In this document: positions 56,801 to 64,000 of the stretch, piece after piece | Layout of the letters: the number at the start of each line of letters is the position of its first letter | How positions within the stretch are numbered: position 1 is the stretch's first letter | From: Takakia lepidozioides | Taxonomy: Eukaryota; Streptophyta; Takakiopsida; Takakiales; Takakiaceae | DNA length: 64,000 nucleotides | Direction: 5' to 3' | Assembly: GCA_030704615.1 (NCBI GenBank) | Contig: CM060731.1 | Location: forward strand, 26,844,001-26,908,000 | Notes under the pieces: model-generated | The model's input: only the letters and a program-made list of their open reading frames with translations | What the model was told of the DNA's origin: nothing | Database searches by the model: none | Position numbers and translations under genes: made by a program

Positions 56801-59117
56801 TGGATTGGATGGGTCAGGGCAAAAAAGAGCTCCAAAAGCTGAAGGAAGTTGAGCTGATAAAGTTGCTGGTTTCCAAAAAGAACCAGGGGTCCCAAGAGGA
56901 GCAGCAGGCAGCATTTCTTGGCAAGCTCAGAGCGGAGGCTGCCAAAGCAGTTGTGGAAGAGGCCATGGCTTCCAAGGAAGTATCCAAAGAAGGTGCAGGC
57001 TTTATATGTTTCAGGCCACTCATTACACGTGATGTAACATTCATGAGATATGCGATGCAGTTCTTGTATGTGGCTGCTGTCCAATTTAGTCTCCTGGTAC
57101 TTAAAAGGAAGTTAGAAGCATTCTCAGACATGCATGGTCGTATCGTTTGTCTGGGTTGATTGTTGTAGTCTCACATGATCATCCATATATAGACCATCTG
57201 GGCAGAAGGAGAATGGGAGTGGGGAAATGGCACTGACAATGTGACTAGGAAATGCCAGATGGTCAGAGACATGATGCAGTGAGGACTGAGGTGATTGTCT
57301 GGGACAAGGGAGCACGTGCTTGCTGGAAGCTTATAGGAGTTGATGATCGCTCCAGCATAGTCCTTCAAGGTTTCCTTCTCCTGGTTTTGTTGAAGTGGGA
57401 GAGACACATGTTACTAAACATAGGGAACACAATATACAAAAGTCGTCCTGCGCATGAGATTTTTTGGATTGAACAGGGTTTATGAGATTTCAGATTTGAA
57501 TCTTGTGAATCTTGAACTACACCCACAGACTCTCTCTCAAGAATAGCTCACATTATTCGAATTCTAATATAGTATTCTAGATACTTATTTCATCAGGGTT
57601 TTTCTTCTAATGTTTTGTACCCTCACAAGTTAATCCAAATGGGCTGCTTTCCAGTAAAGACCCAGCAAGGATTTCTTAGTTACAGAGGATGGAATTGCAG
57701 GGCGGATTTTTTCCACCAGGCTGAGGCTGGCACCTTACACGTAAGGTACCTTCGACAGGAGGAACTTAGGGTTTGTAAGGTTCCTCCTCTTTTGAGCCGT
57801 CCGATTAAGAGGATCCCAGCCAGTGAAATCTTTTCCGTTTTATTACGCAGAGTGAGGCCCTCACCCTACACATAATCTTGGGGGTTTGGGGGGTGCTTTC
57901 TATAGTAGGACGCAGGATAAGATGATTGTGAACTGAGGCTGCTATGCCGAGCTTCAGTTGTCAAAGACAGTTAAAATTAGAGTGTGAAACTTAACAGTGA
58001 AAATCCAATTCACTTGCATAAGGATGCCGCCATAAGGATAGGGATGGCGTTATTGTAGAGTGAGGCCCCACGGCCTCCTGCGTAAAGAAACAGAAAAGAT
58101 TTCGATTGCTGGGATTCTCTTACTCGGATGGCTCAAAAGAGGAGGAACCTTACAACCTGTAAGATGCCTCGAGAGGACAGGATGGTTGGGTGCAAAGTGC
58201 CATCCTCACCCTGGCGGAAAAATCCAACCCCCTGAGGTTCCATCAGTCCATCTCTCTAACTAAGAAATCCTTGGCAGACCTAAATTCTAATCCTTGCCGG
58301 ATCTTTACGAATGCTTGTATCGATAATTCAGAATGCCACTGGAAATTATGGCCATATTCCGCTCCTGGAATGAAGGAATGATCCAACGGTCAACCCTTAT
58401 CTTTTATGCGGATGTGAGTCGTGACATGTGACTCAGTTCCTTTCTTTATACTTTTCTTCCTCTCTATCTCACGGTATAACCCATTTTTAGATCTACATTA
58501 TTGCCTTATAATTTGGTATAGCGAGTTCGCAAAACATTTTCAAATACTGGAGATGAAAATGTTTCCTTTAACCAGCACATTTATTAAACTACTGAAGCGG
58601 ATTGACTTTCTCTCATCCTGGATGGTGACCACTCATAAATGCTGTAGCTAATTGACTGGGTGGAGATGGCATCAGATGTCAGCGACATTGAAGGAAGAGC
58701 CCAGGAGAGATGGTCGGTGTATTCAAAGGATGATGAGGAAGTACTATCAGCTTTCATCAGTCAACAAAAGTACGCTTCCACTCCCACACACGTTGTCCAC
58801 ATTGTACGATGTAAACCAAAACCTTCAAAACTTTATTCGTGGGTGATAAGGTCACTAAACAAAGACCTTGGCTTTGCAGAAAGGAAAAGTATCTAAAGAG
58901 GTTTTCCAAACAGTCCCACATATTTTCACTCTCAGAAGAGCTTGCTGTTCCTTCCACATCATCACTTCACAGCACCACAGTGGCCGTGGAAGAGCACCCA
59001 TGCCAGTACCAGGACATCACACCCCTACCTCTGGGTGGGGAAATACAACTCCCTACGTCATGTGGAGAGAGTGTGATTGCCATATCCAGTGGAGAGCTTT
59101 TTGGAGGAAGTCTTTGA
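47854..59117 (+). CDS. CDCA7-like 4CXXC_R1 zinc-finger protein with DDT-type region, fifteen exons, in-frame TGA
   Basis: Fifteen exons join in phase: 47854-48019, 48286-48650, 48893-48990, 49526-49612, 49839-49944, 50481-50843, 51019-51171, 51887-52039, 52483-52763, 56031-56069, 56186-56276, 56818-56979, 57267-57369, 58676-58769 and 58880-59117 (833 codons). The zinc-finger block spans exons 2-5: EKTCHQ, CRQTTLEYMVPC, KFCPKCLLDRYGE, WSCPH, stop, KRICNCSIC, then KKKGLTSAGILTPIAKTTGS. A DDT/WHIM-like part follows: EGKLLTSVAGIALPANAIGL, LEFCCAFGK, QLVQLHVQMLSLIL, SSWLEALKK, VDGYGSLQIHEKLQLLMILC, WFNQELVKAEYQR, then coiled-coil-rich text and RHDAVRTEVIVWD. Animal relatives (CDCA7) link the HELLS/DDM1 remodeller to DNA methylation; a nuclear chromatin role is inferred here. 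TGA 49581-49583 (codon 229) replaces an expected cysteine, so this could be a damaged allele, a pseudogene or a base error. Exons 1, 8 and 9 have the least certain edges. Confidence 0.82.
51690..51842 (+). repeat. Possible LINE 3' end relic in an intron of the CDCA7-like gene
   Basis: CATACAAACTGGGCGCTG (near 51710) and GGCTATGGCAAACA followed by GAGTCTAATGAGTA (about 51811-51838) resemble two stretches at the end of the full LINE: GCTCAAACTGGGCGCGG, and GGCTACGGCAAACA followed by ACGTCTTATGAGTA. An extra piece separates them here. Confidence 0.4.
52776..52790 (+). repeat. Left target-site duplication of the LINE
   Basis: TCTCTTTCATGTGCT at the left edge of the LINE is identical to 56007-56021 at its right edge. 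A perfect 15-bp direct repeat at both ends marks target-primed reverse transcription. Confidence 0.88.
52791..56006 (+). mobile_element. 5'-truncated APE-type LINE, 3.2 kb, inside an intron of the CDCA7-like gene
   Basis: The element starts in the middle of its endonuclease domain, so it is 5'-truncated. It reads KGQVVLLGDFNARVGKG, SIVDYIIMDKIL and GTSDHFLVW (endonuclease), then YKAGGPDGIVNELI, GVIVNLYKKGDREEPGNYRG and EGQAGFRRNRGCVDHIF. In a second frame it continues TYVFFLDVKKAYDTVWRDDL, GVAQGCTLSPLLFNVFINQL and FADDFAG (catalytic box at 54658-54669). In the first frame again it gives a CCHC motif, CNCPLCGQSEDSIHFLIHC, and an end at GHKATANNVL, TGA at 55998-56000. Two frameshifts (near 54,330 and near 55,175) make it inactive. 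Most of the coding text is otherwise intact, so the insertion is fairly young. The 3' end lacks a poly(A). The clade is unresolved. Confidence 0.9.
56007..56021 (+). repeat. Right target-site duplication of the LINE
   Basis: TCTCTTTCATGTGCT repeats the left flank exactly. The next exon of the host gene (56031) begins ten bases after it. Confidence 0.88.
56461..56716 (+). repeat. Two copies of a (CATTT)n-tailed retroelement end
   Basis: TTATAAAGCACCATTTCATT followed by TCATTTC occurs at 56461-56487 and again at 56684-56716, in the intron between exons 11 and 12. Microsatellite tails of this type are common at the 3' ends of RTE-like LINEs and their SINEs. Between them, CAACAATGTCTTATGAATAC (about 56500-56519) resembles the end of the nearby full LINE. 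Confidence 0.55.
57665..58275. repeat. Large inverted repeat with arms of about 210 bp
   Basis: The arm at 57665-57871 (AGGATTTCTTAGTTA ... GTAAGGTTCCTCCTCTTTTG, AGCCGTCCGATTAAGAG, ... CGCAGAGTGAGGCCCTCAC) is matched in reverse complement at 58055-58275 (AGAGTGAGGCCCCACGG ... CAAAAGAGGAGGAACCTTAC ... TAACTAAGAAATCCT), at roughly 75-80% by eye. The loop is about 180 bases. It lies in the intron between exons 13 and 14 of the CDCA7-like gene, so the pre-mRNA could fold into a long hairpin. It may be a foldback element. No target duplication was found. Confidence 0.75.
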
Positions 59118-59876
59118 ACATTTGCCCTTTCCATTAGTCGAGTGCTGTCATTCTGATCCATGGAAACAAGTCCATGTAGGGGTAAGCTTTTTTACAAAGG
59201 TGGAACTTAAACTCTGGTAAGATGCTTTCGTGAAGCACCACTTCCCCAGGATAAAGCTCAGTCCAATGATGATAGCAAATCAGTCTGCAATCAGCAGACC
59301 CAACATTGAATTCTCTCTCTTCTCTATCTTAAGTTTCATAAAGCCTACATTTCATCCTACGCAAGATGCTTTTATTTGAGTCCTACATATGCTAGTCAAT
59401 ACCAGTGTAGTTCTTTTGCCTTGAAAGGACGCAAGTAAACAGGGATGAAGTTACATTACAGATGAACTGCGTAAGGATAATACATGCAAGAAAAGCTACA
59501 GCTTCCAAACTTGTAACAGGCCCAGTTGAAGTAGCAACATCTATACAGACTGAGTGACACAAAGACACTGTAGCCACACATAACCCCTTCCGCCCTACTA
59601 GCTTCTAACCAACAACACAGGGAATAAATCCGCCGCGGCACGAACTCTACCTCTATATGTGGAAGTGGATGCCCCCAATGACGCATGGATTTGGAAGAAC
59701 AGTCAACTGCTTATATACATGATTCAAGAAATCAGAACCTTCCAAATATAGAATCCACTGCAAGAATGTACACCAATTGATGCGTGTGATCCTTCTTCCA
59801 AATGACTTTCACTAGCTAACAAACTAAGAACTGGCTAGTGATTCTTTCACAACAAACAGAATCACGTGCTCTCAAA
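59118..59876. other. 3' regions between two convergent genes
   Basis: About 760 bases separate the stop codons of the CDCA7-like gene and the leftward HMG/AT-hook gene. No coding segment was recognised; 3' UTRs of both genes should lie here. Confidence 0.5.
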
Positions 59877-61588
59877 TCATGCGCCTGACTGCACATCCAC
59901 ATGTCGATGTACAGTCACAGTCTCTGGAGTGTAAGACACTTGTGTCGAGCTGTAAGGGACTGAGCTGTAGCCTGCCTGTGCCTCAGGCTGCAGTGTAGGC
60001 AGGGCTTGAGAGCCCACAGGCACTGGCAAAATAGGGGGAGGTGAAACTGTTGGTAAGACAACCATACCAGATAATCCCGGTGACCCCACGGCCAGGGAAG
60101 CAGACGTAACTGTTGAAGGTGGAGCAGCCCCCACAGGGGCAGCAGGGGGAATAGGGATCTTATCATCTCTCCTCACGTGCTTGACACTTGGGGTAACATC
60201 ATTCATCCTGGAAAGTGGGACTGCAAGGCCAGGACCAAAGACCACACCACGCAGGACCGTACCACTGTTCCCCACCCGCACAGTCAAAAGGTAGCCAGCA
60301 TCAAATGACCCATCCAGCACACCACTCACTTGCTGCCCAATCAGTGCCATATCAACAGCGGCAGGAGCAACCGCCTCACCTTTCCTCTTCCTCTGCCTTT
60401 TGGGTTTTGAATCTGGTTTCTGGGCTGTAATTCCATCACCGCCACTTTCACCCGCTAGTGCCGCTTGTGCAGCCAAGGTTTCACTCTTCCGTGGCCGACC
60501 ACGCTTCCGTTTAATCGGTTGTTCACCAGGTGCAGCCTCAGCTTCCATATCAGATTTGCTTTTCCTAGGTTTTCTCTGGGGTGCGGCCGGATCAATTAAA
60601 CCCTTCGCAACCATTTCATTGTGTTCCTTTTGTGCCTGCTCAAAATACTGTGCCTTATCTTGGTCAGGTGTATTCACCCACTTTTGGCCTACAATTCGTG
60701 CAACCTCATGCCCAGTCACACTCTCAAACTCATCCTTGATTGATGGTCTAACTTTAACAGCAAAAATGTTGTAGGCCCGGAGCTTGACTAACTTGCCAAA
60801 GCGGGCTTTCCTCTTCTTTTCAGCATTTACGCTCACAGCAACAAGGTCTTCTGCTTGCTGCACCTGCTCCATGTCCTCAGTCCCCTGCTAGATCCCCCTA
60901 TGGTTAAGATCCAAAGCTTGTGGAGTAGTCAAAAACAGACAAACTTAAAATAGCGCAAAAAAAGGTTCCCTTGTGATGGCACATGCAGAGTGATCATATT
61001 TACTCGAAAACTATAAATTAGAAAAGGTCCCAAAAACACCATCACTTTACATCTGCAATGTACTCCCTAAAAGGGAGTGCCATAATGCACAAAATTGCGA
61101 TATGAAAAATAAGGAGTGCATATCAAAGCACAATAACTTCACATCCCCACAAGCAGCCTGGATGAGCCAGCTTTGTTTTGTCCAGGGTCATAAAACCCCT
61201 CTCTTTGAAAGAATCCACATAACACCTCCCACCAATGCCAGCCAAGCTAGTGTTTATCTCCAAACACACTCCCCTTACTTGTCCAGCTGAAGCACACATT
61301 TGGTATTGACTGGCCTATAACAGCTACTTTCTGTTTCTATTGCAATCAGCTATCAACCGGCCACAAGTATCTTTAAGGCCAAGGTAGTTGGTGCAAAAAA
61401 AAACACACTTTCCTTCCTTATAAAGGACAGTAGACAATCCAGAGTATATTGCAGTTTACACAGTGAAGAAGAGTAATGGCATAACAGAGAAAACTTACCA
61501 GAATGTTGCCTTCCTCTTCATTGTGATCGTCTTGTTGCTGTCCAGCAACATCCGGATTACTTTCGTCAGGCTCCTCCCTGCGCTCCAT
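59877..61588 (-). CDS. HMG-box-like and AT-hook DNA-binding protein, two exons
   Basis: Exon 1 (61588-61499) encodes MERREEPDESNPDVAG and then an acidic Gln/Asp-rich end. GTAAGT follows it. Exon 2 (60884-59877) starts after GCAG in phase 0 and runs to TGA 59877-59879. The total is 365 residues. Residues 64-125 are HMG-box-like: KLRAYNIFAVKVRPSIKDEF, HEVARIVGQKWVNTPDQDKA, QYFEQAQKEHNEM. Residues 155-163 are a classic AT-hook, KRKRGRPRK, and a second basic cluster follows. Residues 214-270 (QVSGVLDGSFDAGYLLTVRV, NSGTVLRGVVFGPGLAVPLS, NDVTPSVKHVRR) resemble a conserved module of plant AT-hook proteins. The C-terminus is Pro/Val/Ser-rich. It is a likely nuclear minor-groove-binding architectural or regulatory protein. 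A start at the internal ATG 60872 is possible, but the in-phase upstream exon makes 61588 preferable. Confidence 0.85.
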
Positions 61589-64000
61589 TGAAAATCGACC
61601 CTGAGATAAGAATGGGAGATTATCCAAAAGGAGAAAGCCTATGAGACACATGCATACTGAAGCAACAAGAGGTTACTTTTCCACTTTTTTTTAGAAAGCT
61701 TTGATGTACATTGGAAAGAACTCTAGATCCATGGGGGATATTTACCATAATAACCTCTTTTAACTAAGAACAATCTTAAAAGGTGTGTACCTAGATTCCA
61801 GGAGTATAATAGTGCTTTGACTGCTACCAATGTAGATAAAAATGAGTAACAGGCAATGCCAAAATCGAGCAAGCAAATGAAAGACATGACTGCTTCTCCA
61901 ACTTCTCCAACCGTGACCTCTACAACAAGTGAGAGTGATAGAGAAGGTAAAGTCCTTAAATATGCACCAAGTGCAGCCATTAGACCCAAGACTGCAGTTG
62001 AGGAAACAGCGTTTATAAGACCCTGGAAATAGTTCCAGAGAGGGACAAAGTTTAATGGAACAAAGAGGAAGTGTGCAATACAAGGGTCTGTTACTCATTC
62101 AAGCAGGTCTTAAATACATCAGTACAATATAAAGATAAAGCCCTCAACGTACACCCTATTAAGACAGATAGGGAGGAAAGTGATAGAGGGAACATATGCA
62201 GGCCTCAATCATAGGAGCTATCAGAGCATTATTTGTGACTCAGGAGCCAAATACTGGCTCCGGAAAATAAAATGCAGGATGTAATATTGGTTTTACAGTC
62301 CCCATCTGGCATGCCTTTATTAGAAGGCTCATGAAAGTACTTTTAAGCATTCTGTTCGTGGCCTTGTCATCAGGGACTTTAACAAGCAACAACAGGAAAA
62401 GAGATACATTGTAATATGATGCCTAGTATTCTGCCTGTCTTGTCGCATGTCTTACTGCCTGTCATCGATACACTGACCCGAGTGCTCTTATCGGCCTCAA
62501 TATGTGATATCTGCCTGCACAGAAGACTAAGACACAGGACAATAAGCCTATACTATCGAGTGTACTTCATCGCAAGTTTGCAAACAAACATAGGAAGAGT
62601 TTACAAGGCTTTAATAAACCACACTAACTACCTGAACAGATGGCTCCGCCATGAAGCCTCCCGCTAGAGATAAAACTAAGACCAAAACTGGTGAACATTA
62701 CAGCGGAAGTAAACACGACACCTTTTCTGCCCAAATGAGACCGACAGCAGAATAGAAAACAAGCTCTTACCCAAAAAAAAATATCCTCGAGAAAAACACC
62801 AGTAGCGGTCATGGAAAGAATAGTCAGCCACACAAAGCAAAATAGGTGTAGACGCAAAATGGACAAGGCTCCACGTGTTAGGGTGAGAAAGAGAAGCAAA
62901 CGAGTGACATCAGAGATAACTTCCCTAAACATCGTTAAACTCCATGTGTGGCTTAGAAAGACACGGGCATGAACTGCACCTCCAAAAGCGCAGTCTAGGT
63001 GAAAGGATGACAGCATTCAAAACCACGAGAGAGAAAGATGGCTTCAAGAGAGTTGGAGGAGGGGAGGGGAGCGGGGCTTACCGCTCTTTGAGCAGAAATA
63101 AGTGTCGACAAAAGGGGAAACCAGGAAGGAGGACTGTACAGGAACCAGCAGCCTCAACAAATGGAGGGCCTGAGACCCAAAAGACAGTAGAAGCACAAAA
63201 AATGTCGAAGGGAAACAACAAAAGAAACCAAAGCGTCTACATCAGAGCACTTCGGATTGATCGAAAGTGAAAAACTAGCAACAATGACCAAAAACAGAGG
63301 GGTTGGAAGTACAGGTAGCAAACCCAACCAGGACGGCACAAGCCAAAACATCAATCTCAGGGAACGAGGACGACACTAGATCGTGTTCTGAGTTGGGTCT
63401 TTTGGCTGCATGACAAGAGTAAACAAAACAATATGTGGAGACAGGGGACATCACAAATAGAGAAGAACAAACATCACACCTGTCGCCATGAGCACTAACA
63501 CCACGGCAATCACTGAGACCAGCTAAGCTTCAGTGTACACCAACGATAAAACTTAGAGGCGATAACACATTGAGGGCGAACCGGGAACCTGGAAATGGGA
63601 ATCCAGTCATCCACGCAGCGCCTAGAAAACTAGGAAAAGTGAGATTGTCCACAACAGTCAAAGCAGCTAAAGCTTCTGAAACTATGCTACCCCTCCAAGT
63701 GTCTATCTCTGATGCCCATGGCAGTCTAGCTTGAGTGCGTGGGGGAGAGAGACACAAGGAATTCAAAAGTTTGAAAAGAGGGGCGGACCGTTACCGCCCG
63801 CCAGTTGAAGGTCCCCACCGTCCAGGCTCTCGCTTATTAGAGAGACTGGGGCATGCCAGTCGTGGTCGCTGTTTCTCTCTGTGACCAAACACTTTGCTCA
63901 CAAACAGAAGCTATGGGGGGTACGCTTGGCCCAGGGTTTGATTACGAGGGTTAAGCCCCCAGGCTACCTAATAGCACTACTCTGGAGACGATGATAAAAG
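61589..64000. other. Upstream region of the HMG/AT-hook gene and spacer
   Basis: No conserved coding segment was recognised on either strand. The leader of the HMG/AT-hook gene probably extends here and may be spliced, because an acceptor-like TTATCTCAG stands just ahead of its ATG. Purine-rich stretches lie at 63,000-63,300. Confidence 0.4.

Noticed and set aside
1-64000. CRISPR arrays, bacterial operons, organelle DNA inserts or a complete novel defence-type system
   Set aside because: No regularly spaced short repeats, no operon-like gene runs and no plastid or mitochondrial gene text were seen. Plant introns and retroelements dominate, and I found no evidence for an undescribed multi-gene system.

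Overview
The window reads as nuclear DNA of a land plant, most likely a non-seed plant (moss, lycophyte or fern grade). Four things point there: plant-type multi-exon genes with GT-AG introns, a PPR family close to the style of non-seed plants, plant regulator families (a GARP MYB, an AT-hook protein, a CDCA7-like zinc finger), and introns and spacers packed with decayed retroelements. The species cannot be fixed from sequence alone. No plastid, mitochondrial or bacterial block, CRISPR array, rRNA gene or canonical tRNA gene was seen.

Layout. 1-2.1 kb: the 3' end of a Ty3/gypsy-type element, with integrase, a C-terminal PHD finger, a polypurine tract and an LTR-like direct repeat. 2.2-3.65 kb (-): tails of two different LINEs. 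4.99-5.94 kb (-): an intact intronless NmrA-like NAD(P)-binding protein. 8.46-8.83 kb: a Ty1/copia remnant. 9.38-11.67 kb: two tandem broken PPR genes that carry an OSB-type PDF motif at the front. 15.89-20.29 kb (-): a seven-exon GARP/G2-like transcription factor. 20.3-37.2 kb: gene-poor spacer with a clean hAT-type MITE, a SINE and simple repeats. 37.2-43.3 kb (-): an eight-exon INO80 subunit B-like gene with PAPA-1 and HIT domains. 45.2-47.4 kb: an inverted-repeat element, a gypsy reverse-transcriptase remnant, a perfect palindrome and LTR-like direct repeats. 47.85-59.12 kb (+): a fifteen-exon CDCA7-like 4CXXC_R1/DDT-type gene, with a 3.2-kb LINE in one intron, a large inverted repeat in another, and an in-frame TGA at an expected zinc-ligand cysteine. 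59.88-61.59 kb (-): a two-exon HMG-box/AT-hook gene.

The three multi-exon genes from 37 to 62 kb (INO80 subunit, CDCA7-like, HMG/AT-hook) all have chromatin or DNA-binding domains. Nothing shows that they are co-regulated. The CDCA7-like and HMG genes converge, with 3' ends about 760 bp apart. Exon joins were worked out by hand from reading phase, GT/AG sites and family motifs; no alignment or transcript was available.
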